The position numbers and the translations under genes were made by a program. Below, piece after piece: positions 21,065-30,743 of a stretch of DNA of 64,000 nt; the stretch's first letter is position 1, and every line of letters starts with the position of its first letter. The notes below the pieces were generated by a model, which saw only the letters and a list, made by a program, of their open reading frames with translations, ran no database searches and was not told the DNA's origin. Source of the stretch: an uncultured Pelagibacteraceae bacterium (lineage in GTDB: Bacteria > Pseudomonadota > Alphaproteobacteria > Pelagibacterales > Pelagibacteraceae); NCBI GenBank assembly GCA_902555665.1, contig CACDTF010000003.1:28361-92360 (forward strand). The letters run 5' to 3'.

Positions 21065-22069
21065 TTACATTAACCCAGCTTCTTTATAGTATTTTATTGC
21101 CCCTGGATGTAATGGAGCAGATAAACCATCTTTAATCATGTTTTTCTTTTCCAAGAAACCAAATGCTGGATGTTGTTTTTTGAAATCATCAAAGTTTTCC
21201 ATTACAGCTTTTGTAACTAAATAAACAAGCTCTTCAGAAACATCTGCAGAAGTAACAACAGTAGCTTTTACACCAAAAGTTGTAGCATCTTTTTTCTGAC
21301 CTGTATAAGTTCCTTTAGGTATTACTGCCTGAGCATAATAATCTGCACCATCAATTAAACCTTGAACTTCAGAACCTGTTAAATTAATTGGAGATGCTTT
21401 AGCTGCACAAGTTGCTGCTTGTTCCATAGCACCATTTGGAAATCCAACTGAATAACCAAATGCATCTATTTTTCCGTCGCATAGCGCTTTGACTTGTTCA
21501 GAAGAAGTAAGTTCAGTTGTTGATTTAAAAAAACTATTATCAACACCCATTGCTTTCATCAGTTCTTCCATAGTTCCTCTTTGACCTGAACCAGGATTAC
21601 CGATGTTAACTACTTTTCCTTTTAATCCAGCAAAATCTTTAATTTTTGCTTTTTTTCTAGCCCAAATTTGAAAAGGCTCATTGTGAACTGAGAAAACTGC
21701 TCTCAAATTACTAAATTGTTTTCCTTCCCATTTACTAGATCCATTAACAGCATGATACTGCCAGTCTGATTGCGCTACACCAAATTGAAATTCTCCAGCT
21801 GCTATCTGACCAATATTGTAGTTGGATCCACCAGTCGATGGAGCTGTACATCTATAAGCTTTAGCTGTACCTTTTTTTCTACCATGTTCAGCACTAATTG
21901 CTGATTTGTGAAGCATTTTACATATAGCGTTCCCTGTTTGGAAATATACTCCTGTAGGTCCGCCTGTCCCTATCGTAAAGAACTCAGCTGATTTAGCAAC
22001 AGTTGTCAAAGACAATGATGCGAATAAAATCAGTAAAGCACTTGATAGAGATGTGATTATTTTTTTCAT
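21065..22069 (-). CDS. TAXI-family TRAP transporter solute-binding protein
   Basis: Signal peptide, FFTIGTGGPTGVYFQTGNAIC, VNIGNPGSGQRGTMEELM. Confidence 0.95.
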   Translation of the reverse strand: MKKIITSLSSALLILFASLSLTTVAKSAEFFTIGTGGPTGVYFQTGNAICKMLHKSAISAEHGRKKGTAKAYRCTAPSTGGSNYNIGQIAAGEFQFGVAQSDWQYHAVNGSSKWEGKQFSNLRAVFSVHNEPFQIWARKKAKIKDFAGLKGKVVNIGNPGSGQRGTMEELMKAMGVDNSFFKSTTELTSSEQVKALCDGKIDAFGYSVGFPNGAMEQAATCAAKASPINLTGSEVQGLIDGADYYAQAVIPKGTYTGQKKDATTFGVKATVVTSADVSEELVYLVTKAVMENFDDFKKQHPAFGFLEKKNMIKDGLSAPLHPGAIKYYKEAGLM

Positions 22070-22150
22070 TGTTTACCCCTCTATATTTATATGTCGTTAT
22101 TTTTATAAGTTTATTCTAACAAAAAATAATCGTAGGTGTACAGAGTGATT

Positions 22151-23377
22151 TTATAAGTTTTCTGACCAATTCTTTAGTTTATTAACACCTTCTACTACTT
22201 TTGGCGCAAACTTATTAATTAAATTTTCATCAATTTTTTTTGTTTCATCAATATTGTTCATAAACTCTTGTCCATCAAAATCTGTAAAACTTAACCTTGC
22301 TAACATTTTATCTGGATTAAACCCAAAATCAGAACCTGGTAATAAAGCAACACCAGTATTATTTAATATATCCTTACACATTTCTGATGAAGTTTTAAAT
22401 TTGTTATTTAGAAATTCTGGCATTAAATAAAATCCTCCGTGAGGTTCATTAATCAATACCTTGTTTGATTTTAAATTTGAAAAAACATATTTACCAACTG
22501 CACTTAAAATATTTACTGATTTTGTAATATAATTTGAATGGTCATTTTCGTAAGCTATGATTGCTGCATATTGAATAGGTGCGCTCACAGCAGAAAAAGT
22601 TTCACTAGCTAATACATTGATCATATTTTTTATATTATTCAAATCATCTGGAATTATAAAATAACCAAGTCTCCATCCTCCTGCACCACACCATTTACTA
22701 AGTCCAGTACTAATAATAGTTTTTTCAGGACAATAACTTGAGATAGATTTAAAATTTTTCGAAAATGTTAATTCTGAATATATTTCATCTGATAAAATTA
22801 TAAGGTTATACTTTTTGGCAATTTCTGAAATTTCTTCTAATTTATTACAAACCTGTCCAGAAGGATTGTTTGGTGAATTTAAAAATAATAAATAATTTTT
22901 ATCTTTATCTTTTGATATGATTTTCTCAATTTGTGCTCCAGTAGGAAACCAGTTGTTTTCTCTTTCTGTTTGAAGAATTTGAATTTTATTTCTTCCTAAA
23001 ATAGCTTGTGGTGCATATGAAACCCAACTGGGTGTTGGCAATATAATTTCACCATCAAAAATAACATGTAATAAAAACATTAATTCTTTAGATCCTGGTC
23101 CAATTATTACATTATTCGCTTTGTAGTTATAATTTTTCTTTTTAGATGAATATTTTGCTACAGCTTGCCTCAATTCCTCAAGACCCTGCATTGGTAAATA
23201 TTTATTTTGATACGCATTATTTTTTAATTCTTCAACTACATCTTCAGGTACTTTAAATGGAGATTGTCCAAAACCAAATTTGAAAACTTTCTTACCTTGA
23301 TCTTCTAATTTTTTCGAAGTTTCATTAATTAAAAGAGTAGAAGATGGTTTTAGGTTTTTGACTAATTTTTTTAACAT
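22151..23377 (-). CDS. Class I/II pyridoxal-phosphate aminotransferase
   Basis: LFLNSPNNPSGQVC, SDEIYSELTF, STGLSKWCGAGGWRLGY (PLP Lys). Confidence 0.93.
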   Translation of the reverse strand: MLKKLVKNLKPSSTLLINETSKKLEDQGKKVFKFGFGQSPFKVPEDVVEELKNNAYQNKYLPMQGLEELRQAVAKYSSKKKNYNYKANNVIIGPGSKELMFLLHVIFDGEIILPTPSWVSYAPQAILGRNKIQILQTERENNWFPTGAQIEKIISKDKDKNYLLFLNSPNNPSGQVCNKLEEISEIAKKYNLIILSDEIYSELTFSKNFKSISSYCPEKTIISTGLSKWCGAGGWRLGYFIIPDDLNNIKNMINVLASETFSAVSAPIQYAAIIAYENDHSNYITKSVNILSAVGKYVFSNLKSNKVLINEPHGGFYLMPEFLNNKFKTSSEMCKDILNNTGVALLPGSDFGFNPDKMLARLSFTDFDGQEFMNNIDETKKIDENLINKFAPKVVEGVNKLKNWSENL

Positions 23378-23545
23378 TAACTTATTTTATTATTATAGGA
23401 TTAAACTTATTTATGATAATCTCACTAAGTTTAAAAAGAAAATGAGAACTTTTTACCCTCCGATTCGGTCATGTTTTAGTCTATTTTTGTTCTTTAACAG
23501 TAACAATATCTGGTAGGTAAAATAAAAGAAACACAAAAGATAGAA

Positions 23546-26026
23546 ATGACTAAAAATAACATTACAGCTGTTCTCGGTCCTACCAATACAGGCAAAACTC
23601 ATCTTGCTATCGAAACCATGCTTTCTTTTGAGAGTGGCATGATTGGATTCCCTCTTAGATTGCTTGCAAGAGAAGTATACGACAAAGTAATCAAGAAAAT
23701 AAGTTTAGATAAAGTTGCACTTATAACTGGAGAAGAAAAAATAATTCCATCTAACGCTAAATATTTTTTATGTACCGTTGAGTCTATGCCAATTGACAAA
23801 AATCTAGATTTTGTTGGCGTGGATGAGATTCAAATGTGCTCTGATCATGAAAGAGGTCATATTTTTACTGATAGACTTTTAAATATCAGGGGAGAGAAAC
23901 TAACAATGCTAATGGGTTCAAGTACCATTAAAAATATTATCTCAAAACTAGATGGAGATATTGAATTTATAAACAGAGAAAGACTATCTAAACTTACATA
24001 CGCTGGACATAAGAAAATATCGAGAATTAACAGAAAGACAGCAATCATTGCATTTTCGGCTGAGGAGGTTTATGCCATTGCTGAGTTAATAAGAAGACAA
24101 AAGGGTGGTGCTGCTATTGTAATGGGATCGCTAAGTCCAAAAACAAGAAATGCTCAAGTTGAATTATATCAATCTGGTGATGTTGATTTCTTAGTTGCAA
24201 CAGATGCAATTGGAATGGGAATAAATATGGATTTAGATTTTGTTTATTTTTCAAATATTAAGAAATTTGATGGAAAAAAATTAAGAAGATTAAATCTATC
24301 TGAAATAGGTCAAATAGCTGGTAGAGCTGGTCGATACCTTAACGATGGAAGTTTCGGAATTACTGGTGATTGTAAAAAAATATCTCCAGAAGAGGTAGAA
24401 TTATTAGAAAATCATAAATTTGAAGAAATTAAAACTTTGTTTTGGAGAAATTCAAATCTTAATTTCAATAATCCGATTAGTTTAATTAAAAGTTTAGAAG
24501 AAAAGCCTCAGGTTGAATGGCTAAGAAAAATTCATGAATGCGAGGATGAAAAGGCACTTAAATATTTTTTAAAAGATCAAAAAATTTTAAATAGAGGATT
24601 TGATAAGAAAACTTTAATGCTCTTATGGGAATGTTGCCAAATACCTGATTTTGTTAAAAAAACTTATGGAAATCATTTTGAGGTTATTGGAAATGTATTT
24701 AAATTTTTAACCAGCAAAAAAGGACTAATTTCTGAAGATTATATGAGATTACAGCTAATGAAACTTGATAAATTAGATGGAAATGTAGATTCTTTGTCAA
24801 ATAGAATTGCAAATGTCAGAACTTGGTCATATGTTTCGAATAAAAATAATTGGGTAGAAAATCAAAGTTATTGGATAGAAAAAACTAAACACTTAGAAGA
24901 TAGACTTTCAGACAGATTACATGAGGAACTCACTAAAACTTTTATCGACAAAAGAGCAAGTGTACTTGCTAGAGGTTTAAAACAAGATATGGAATTTAAA
25001 ACTGAAATTTTACAAAACAATGACGTTAAAATTGACGATCAATTTATTGGAAAGATTAAAGGACTAAAATTAGAACTAGATCTAAAAAAAGGTGCTTTAG
25101 AAACTGATATTAAATCTTTAAAAAAAGCTGCCAGACAAACTATTGGTCCAGAATTAGAAAAACGTGTGCAAAAAATAATTGATACAGGTTTAATTAATTT
25201 GAATGAAGATTTTAAAATTTACTGGAATGATTTTCCTATTGCCAAATTAACAACAGGTAGTGATTATTTGAATCCTAATTTTGATTTAATCGTTGATGAT
25301 ATTATTGAACAAGACACTAAACAAAAATTAAACGATTATATTAACAAATGGGTGCAATCAAAAATAAACAACGTTCTTAAAAGTTTAATAGATTTAAAAA
25401 ATATAAAAGAAAATAATTCATCTATTAAAGCACTGGCATATCAACTCTATGAAAATAACGGGGTATTAAAACGAGACCAAGTTTCTGAATACTTAAAAAA
25501 CCTTGAACAAAATGAAAGAAAAATTCTTAGAGACTTAGGAGTAAAGTTTGGAAGATATCATGTTTTCCTTTATCAATTAATTAAGCCAGAAGCTGTATCT
25601 TTGCGAACATTATTATGGAAAAATTTTTATCAAAAATATCATAAATTAAAACCACCAACCTTTGGTTTAAATTTTTTAGATGATAAAGAAATAAAAAATA
25701 AAGATTTTATGCTTTTGTGTGGATTTGAAAGATTTGATAATTTTTTTGTAAGAATTGATATTTTAGAAAGATTATTTGTATTAATAATAAATTCTAGTTC
25801 AAAAGAAAATTCTGAAATAAAATTAGTTCCAGAAATGTTAAATCTTTTAGGATGCAGTAAAGATAAATTCAAAAAATTACTTCAAAAAATGAATTATAAA
25901 ATATTTGAAAAAGAAAATGAAACATTTTTTAAATATAGTCCTACTAAGAAATTTAAAAAAATTACTAGAAAGAAGATCTCAAATGAAAATCCATTTAAAA
26001 TACTAAAGAATTTAAATTTAAATTAA
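23546..26026 (+). CDS. SUV3/MgpS-like DEAD-box helicase
   Basis: Walker A GPTNTGKTHLA, ATDAIGMGINMDLDFVYFS, QIAGRAGRY. Confidence 0.9.
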   Translation: MTKNNITAVLGPTNTGKTHLAIETMLSFESGMIGFPLRLLAREVYDKVIKKISLDKVALITGEEKIIPSNAKYFLCTVESMPIDKNLDFVGVDEIQMCSDHERGHIFTDRLLNIRGEKLTMLMGSSTIKNIISKLDGDIEFINRERLSKLTYAGHKKISRINRKTAIIAFSAEEVYAIAELIRRQKGGAAIVMGSLSPKTRNAQVELYQSGDVDFLVATDAIGMGINMDLDFVYFSNIKKFDGKKLRRLNLSEIGQIAGRAGRYLNDGSFGITGDCKKISPEEVELLENHKFEEIKTLFWRNSNLNFNNPISLIKSLEEKPQVEWLRKIHECEDEKALKYFLKDQKILNRGFDKKTLMLLWECCQIPDFVKKTYGNHFEVIGNVFKFLTSKKGLISEDYMRLQLMKLDKLDGNVDSLSNRIANVRTWSYVSNKNNWVENQSYWIEKTKHLEDRLSDRLHEELTKTFIDKRASVLARGLKQDMEFKTEILQNNDVKIDDQFIGKIKGLKLELDLKKGALETDIKSLKKAARQTIGPELEKRVQKIIDTGLINLNEDFKIYWNDFPIAKLTTGSDYLNPNFDLIVDDIIEQDTKQKLNDYINKWVQSKINNVLKSLIDLKNIKENNSSIKALAYQLYENNGVLKRDQVSEYLKNLEQNERKILRDLGVKFGRYHVFLYQLIKPEAVSLRTLLWKNFYQKYHKLKPPTFGLNFLDDKEIKNKDFMLLCGFERFDNFFVRIDILERLFVLIINSSSKENSEIKLVPEMLNLLGCSKDKFKKLLQKMNYKIFEKENETFFKYSPTKKFKKITRKKISNENPFKILKNLNLN

Positions 26027-26027
26027 A

Positions 26028-26438
26028 ATGTTTTTTAAAAAAGAAGAAACAAAAAATAATAATTTTCTTACCAAAGTTTGTGCTTTATTAATTCATGCTG
26101 CTAAAATAGATGAGAATTATACTGATAAAGAGCAAGAAATTATTAAAAAAACACTTAAAAAGCTTAGTGTAGAAGATGAAAATATTTCTAAAACAATTGA
26201 AGATGCAAAAATAATTGAGGAAAACTCAAATCAAATTTTAGATTTTACTAGAGAGGTAAAAAACTTACCTGAACAAGACAAAATTAAAATCGTAGAAGCT
26301 TTATGGTCTATCGTTTACTCAAATAATGATGCTGATATATACGAAACTAATTTAATGAGACGACTTGCAGGATTACTCTATATTGACAATAAAACAATGG
26401 GCGATATTAAAGAAAAAATAAAACAAAATTTAAAATGA
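26028..26438 (+). CDS. TerB-family tellurite-resistance-like protein
   Basis: [26 protein letters not shown] ... [31 protein letters not shown], typical TerB/DnaJ-like helical pattern. Confidence 0.82.
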   Translation: MFFKKEETKNNNFLTKVCALLIHAAKIDENYTDKEQEIIKKTLKKLSVEDENISKTIEDAKIIEENSNQILDFTREVKNLPEQDKIKIVEALWSIVYSNNDADIYETNLMRRLAGLLYIDNKTMGDIKEKIKQNLK

Positions 26439-26761
26439 CATATATCGTTAACGACAATTGTATTAAGTGCAAACTAACAGACTGTGTTGATGTCTGCCCA
26501 GTTGATTGCTTCTACGAAGGTAAAAATATGCTTGTAATTAAACCCGATGAGTGTATAGATTGTGGCGTTTGCGAGCCAGAATGTCCTGTCGATGCCATAA
26601 AAGCCGACACTGAACCTGGAAGTGAAAAATGGTTAGAGATCAATAAAAAATATTCTGAAATCTGGCCCAACATAAGTGAAAAAAAAGATCCACCAGCGGA
26701 TCACGAGAAATTTAAAAATGAGCAAAATAAGTACGAAAAATATTTTAAAGAAAATCTTTAA
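26435..26761 (+). CDS. fdxA: 7Fe/8Fe-type ferredoxin FdxA
   Basis: [29 protein letters not shown] ... [16 protein letters not shown]. Confidence 0.95.
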   Translation: MTYIVNDNCIKCKLTDCVDVCPVDCFYEGKNMLVIKPDECIDCGVCEPECPVDAIKADTEPGSEKWLEINKKYSEIWPNISEKKDPPADHEKFKNEQNKYEKYFKENL

Positions 26762-27605
26762 AGGCAAAACAGATAAAAAAGTGAAAAAAAAAGTTTCTAA
26801 AAAGAAGGTTGTAAAAGCTAAGAAAGCTAAGAAAGCTAAGAAAATAATTTCAAAAAAAATAAAAAAAATTGTTAAAAAAATTTCACCTAAAATAACCAAA
26901 ACAAAAAAAGCTGTTAAAATTACAGAAACAACAGCTGAACCAAAAGTAGATAATTTAAGAATTTCAAAAACAAATGAAGTTAAGCCTGAAATAAAAAAAG
27001 TTAAAAAACAAGAAACCGAAAAAAGAGAATACAAAATTAAAGATCATGTTGTTTATCCAAAGCACGGAGTAGGGCAAATTACTGAATTTAAAAAGATCAA
27101 CATTGGTGGGATTGATGTTGAAACATATGTTATTAAATTTGAAAAAGACAAAGCTAATGGAATGGTCCCAGTAAACAAGCAGTCTCACCTAAGGCCGTTA
27201 GCAACTATCAATCAAGTTAATAAGTGTATTTCAATATTAAAAAGTAAACCAAAAATTAAAAGATCAATGTGGAGTCGAAGAGCACAAGAATATGAAGCGA
27301 AAATATCTTCTGGAAAAATATACGAATTAGCTGAGGTTGTCAGAGATTTAAACAAGGGTGATGATCTTATGGTTGACCAGTCTTATAGTGAAAGACAATT
27401 ATTTGAAAAAGCTTATGAAAGAATTCTGTCTGAATTTCAGATTGTTTTGAATGTATCATTAGAAGATACTCAAAAAAAATTAGATAAAGCACTAAAAAGA
27501 AATTTAGGTGGGCAGCCTCAACCCGTAACAGCTGCAAAAGCTCCAACTAGTGAACTACCTGTAGACGAGCCAATTTCTGATAACGACGAACCGATTGACG
27601 AGTAA
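26718..27605 (+). CDS. CarD/CdnL-like transcriptional regulator with Lys-rich N-terminal extension
   Basis: [45 protein letters not shown] is the CarD RNAP-interaction module; ATG at 26718 chosen over 26676 because MSKISTKN begins the protein within the fdxA 3' end. Confidence 0.88.
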   Translation: MSKISTKNILKKIFKGKTDKKVKKKVSKKKVVKAKKAKKAKKIISKKIKKIVKKISPKITKTKKAVKITETTAEPKVDNLRISKTNEVKPEIKKVKKQETEKREYKIKDHVVYPKHGVGQITEFKKINIGGIDVETYVIKFEKDKANGMVPVNKQSHLRPLATINQVNKCISILKSKPKIKRSMWSRRAQEYEAKISSGKIYELAEVVRDLNKGDDLMVDQSYSERQLFEKAYERILSEFQIVLNVSLEDTQKKLDKALKRNLGGQPQPVTAAKAPTSELPVDEPISDNDEPIDE

Positions 27606-27650
27606 AAAAAAACGCCTCTCACACAAAACTGTAATGAGAAGCGTTTTTTG
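27604..27650. terminator. Bidirectional intrinsic terminator between carD and the Lys-rich microprotein
   Basis: AAAAAACGCcTCTCA-(loop)-TGAGAaGCGTTTTTT; T-tracts on both strands. Confidence 0.88.
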
Positions 27651-27667
27651 TAAAGAATACTAAGTTA

Positions 27668-27760
27668 CTATTTTCTTCTTCTTTTTTTTGCTTTTTTCTT
27701 AGCTTTTTTCTTAGCTTTTTTCTTAGTTTTCTTTGCCGCTTTTTTTCTTTTCTTAGGCAT
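27668..27760 (-). CDS. 30-aa Lys/Arg-rich microprotein (histone H1-tail-like)
   Basis: Hand translation: MPKKRKKAAKKTKKKAKKKAKKKAKKRRRK, stop TAG; GGGAG Shine-Dalgarno-like element ~6 nt upstream of ATG (AAAAAAGGGAGCTAAAGATG); terminator just downstream; missing from ORF track. Confidence 0.7.
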   Translation of the reverse strand: MPKKRKKAAKKTKKKAKKKAKKKAKKRRRK

Positions 27761-27782
27761 CTTTAGCTCCCTTTTTTAGTTA

Positions 27783-27803
27783 AACGAATCATAATGATTC
27801 GTT
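27783..27803. promoter_or_regulatory. Perfect 21-bp palindrome upstream of the Lys-rich microprotein
   Basis: AACGAATCAT-A-ATGATTCGTT. Confidence 0.55.
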
Positions 27804-27960
27804 GTTACCATATTTTTATTTTTTTCTATAAGTTATGTCAATTATTTAATTAGAAGTTAAATTTTATAAAAATTATTTTTAACTTTTTATTTTTATAAAA
27901 CTTTTTTTTATTAATTTAGTTAATGTTTATGCGGTTAATAAACAATTTTAATTAAATATT

Positions 27961-29691
27961 TTAATAAAGATCTTCTAACTGATTTTTATATTTTTCTGTA
28001 ACTTTTTTTCTTTTTACTTTCATTGTTGGTGTCATTAAACCATTTTCAATAGAAAAATTTTCATCTATTAATTGAATTTTTTTAATCTTTTCTAATAAAG
28101 TTAATTTTTTATTTATTTTTTCAATTACTTTATTTATTTTTTCTTTTTCATTCAAAAAATCTTTATTAGGAACAATTAAAGCAACTAAATAATTTTTTTT
28201 ATCACCATAAACCATGCATTGATCTATCTCTGGTTCATTCGTAATCATATTTTCAATTTTAGCAGGTGAAATATTATCTCCACCAGCACTTACTATGATA
28301 TCTTTTTTTCTATCAGTAATTTTTAAATAACCGTCATTTGGATCTATCTCTCCAATATCACCTGTATGTAACCATCCATTTATAATTACTTTTTCAGTTT
28401 CTTCTTTTTTGTTCCAATATCCTAGCATTACATTTTCACCTTTAACCAAAATTTCTCCATCTTCAGCAATTTTAACTTCATTTCCTTTAAATGGAGGGCC
28501 TACAGTTTCCACTTTGATTTTATGTATTGGATTGCAACTTACTACTGGTGATGTTTCTGTTAAACCATAACCCTGGAGAGTAGGTAATCCTATGGCATTT
28601 AAAAATTCACCTATTTCTTTATCTAGAGCACCACCACCTGAAACAAAAGCTTTTAAATTTCCACCAAATTGTTTTTTTATTTTTTTTCTAACTAATATAT
28701 CAACAATAAAATTCATTGATGTTTCAGAAAAGGTCATTTTTTGATTTAATAGTTTTTTTCTTCCCAGACGAAGAGTTGCTTCAATTAATTTTGCTTTAAA
28801 ACCCTTTTGTTTTTTTAAATTCATGTTTATTTTGTTGTAAAGGTTTTGGTAAAACCTAGGGACAGCTGCCATAATTGTAGGTTTTGCTTCAGATATATTT
28901 TCTAAAAGTTTCTCAATTTTTTCAGCATAGAATACTCTAGCTCCTACTGCTATCTGTACAAATTGAAGACAGTGCTCATAAGAATGAGAAAGCGGAAGCC
29001 AAGTTAAAAATACTGGTCTTGAATTAAATAATGGTTTTGTAATTTCACACGATCCCTTAACATTATTTAAAATTCCACCATGACTTAAAATTACACCCTT
29101 GGGATTTCCTCCAGTCCCTGAAGTATAAATTATACATGCTGGAGACTTTCTATTTAATTTATTATTTTCGATTTTATCTTCTGCTAAGAAATTATTTTTT
29201 ATAATAGAATTATAATCTAAATATCTTTCTTTGTTATTTAAATTTAAATTATTTATTACCTTATCTATTTGATCTAAAGTAATTACTTTTTTAATAAAAT
29301 CTTTTTCATTAATTATATTATTTAATTTTTTTAGCATTTCATTATTAGAAACAATAACTAAGCTAGGTTCACAATCTTCTATCAAATACTTATAATCATC
29401 TTCTATATAAGTTGTATATGCTGGAACTGTGATACCACCAGCTAACATTATAGCTAAATCAGAAACAAACCACTCAGGTCTATTCTCCGAAACTAAAAGA
29501 CATCTATCGCCTTCTTTTATATTTTCTTTAATAACTTTTGATAAATTTAAAATATTCTTTTCAGTTTGTTCCCATGTGTATGTTTTTTTGTTACTTGGGT
29601 TTAGCCATTCTAAAAAAATATCTTTTTTATTTTGTTTATTTGCCTGATTTACAAATAATTCGATCAAATTATTAAAATTATTTAAATTCAT
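27961..29691 (-). CDS. Long-chain acyl-CoA synthetase (AMP-binding)
   Basis: ACIIYTSGTGGNPKGVILSHGG, LQGYGLTETSPV, GWLHTGDIGEIDPNDGYLKITDRKKD. Confidence 0.95.
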   Translation of the reverse strand: MNLNNFNNLIELFVNQANKQNKKDIFLEWLNPSNKKTYTWEQTEKNILNLSKVIKENIKEGDRCLLVSENRPEWFVSDLAIMLAGGITVPAYTTYIEDDYKYLIEDCEPSLVIVSNNEMLKKLNNIINEKDFIKKVITLDQIDKVINNLNLNNKERYLDYNSIIKNNFLAEDKIENNKLNRKSPACIIYTSGTGGNPKGVILSHGGILNNVKGSCEITKPLFNSRPVFLTWLPLSHSYEHCLQFVQIAVGARVFYAEKIEKLLENISEAKPTIMAAVPRFYQNLYNKINMNLKKQKGFKAKLIEATLRLGRKKLLNQKMTFSETSMNFIVDILVRKKIKKQFGGNLKAFVSGGGALDKEIGEFLNAIGLPTLQGYGLTETSPVVSCNPIHKIKVETVGPPFKGNEVKIAEDGEILVKGENVMLGYWNKKEETEKVIINGWLHTGDIGEIDPNDGYLKITDRKKDIIVSAGGDNISPAKIENMITNEPEIDQCMVYGDKKNYLVALIVPNKDFLNEKEKINKVIEKINKKLTLLEKIKKIQLIDENFSIENGLMTPTMKVKRKKVTEKYKNQLEDLY

Positions 29692-29698
29692 AGTTACT

Positions 29699-29783
29699 TG
29701 GTGGGCGAAGAGAGAATCGAACTCTCACTTCTTACGAAACACGATTTTGAGTCGTGCGCGTCTACCAGTTCCGCCATTCGCCC
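29699..29783 (-). tRNA. tRNA-Leu (anticodon CAA)
   Basis: Reverse strand GGGCGAATGGCGGAACTGGTAGACGCG-CACGA-CTCAAAA-TCGTG-long variable arm-GAGAGTTCGATTCTC-TTCGCCC-ACCA. Confidence 0.96.
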
Positions 29784-29860
29784 TTGTGTTCAATTAAATT
29801 ATATTTAAATATTATAAGAACTAAATTTATATTAAAACCAAAAAATGTTTCAAATACTTT
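29768..29860. repeat. Left copy of 93-bp direct repeat flanking sulfotransferase/ABC cassette
   Basis: Ungapped alignment to 32454..32546, 88/93 identical by eye; contains first 16 nt of tRNA-Leu and an orphan dedA start ATGTTTCAAA. Confidence 0.95.
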
Positions 29861-30743
29861 TGGAAAATAATTTACGATATTGATTTTTATAAATAATTTC
29901 TATTTTTTTTTCTAATTGAAGTATTTTTTTTTCATTTATTGAAGTCCCACTTAAAAAAATAGTTTTATTTCTTTTAAAAAAAGTTGGAACAAAAGGTTTA
30001 ATAAAATTTAATTTTTTTTTAATAAAAACCATAGATTTAGAGTTTTTGTAAATTTTACCATCTTTGTAAATATTTGCGTTATCTTTAAAAGCCAATAATT
30101 TTTTTATTTTAGCTTCATTTATAGTTAGGGCTTTTGCTAATTTCTTTGAAAATACGTCGGGTTTATCCGACATATCTTCATATCTTATAAAATTTAATTT
30201 AATATTTTTAAAATTGGATTTCAGATTATTATACAGTTTATAAAACATTAAATTTTTTCTAATATTTTTATAAATTTCATCGTTTTTATACAATATATTA
30301 TGTAAATGTTTTTCATAATTTGAAGTTCCATAAACTTTTTTTGATCTAATAAATTTTTTAAAAAAAAGTGATCTAATAAAAGATGTAGGCTCTCTGTAAA
30401 CACATAAAATTTCAAATTTGTCTTTACCAAAAGTATCTTTAAGGTATTTAGAAAATTTCTTTAAAAAAATAAATAGACTTTTGTCTCTAAAATGAGTGAA
30501 ATTTTCACTCGAATAAATATTCACTTTTTTTTTTTCAAAAAAATTTTTTTGAAAATAATCGCCCATAGAAACCTTGCGTATATCTTTGCACATTTTTAAA
30601 TTTTCTAATTTAGATATATAAAGTTTTTTGTTACCGTATGATTTAGCACCAATATAATTAATATTTTTGAAATAAGGAAACACCCTTTTTTGCAGCCATG
30701 TGGTCCCAGTTCTTGGGTAACCAATATGAATTATTATTCTCAT
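29850..30743 (-). CDS. Sulfotransferase-like protein
   Basis: N-terminal IIHIGYPRTGTTWLQKRVFP (PAPS 5'-phosphosulfate loop-like) and LCVYREPTSFIRSLFF. Confidence 0.8.
   Translation of the reverse strand: MRIIIHIGYPRTGTTWLQKRVFPYFKNINYIGAKSYGNKKLYISKLENLKMCKDIRKVSMGDYFQKNFFEKKKVNIYSSENFTHFRDKSLFIFLKKFSKYLKDTFGKDKFEILCVYREPTSFIRSLFFKKFIRSKKVYGTSNYEKHLHNILYKNDEIYKNIRKNLMFYKLYNNLKSNFKNIKLNFIRYEDMSDKPDVFSKKLAKALTINEAKIKKLLAFKDNANIYKDGKIYKNSKSMVFIKKKLNFIKPFVPTFFKRNKTIFLSGTSINEKKILQLEKKIEIIYKNQYRKLFSKSI

Noticed and set aside
26633-27034. 133-aa antisense ORF opposite fdxA/carD
   Set aside because: Phe/Leu-rich reading is the complement of the Lys-rich CarD tail; composition artefact
30248-30430. 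60-aa alternate-frame ORF inside the sulfotransferase gene
   Set aside because: Overlaps a better-supported frame on the same strand; AT-rich chance ORF
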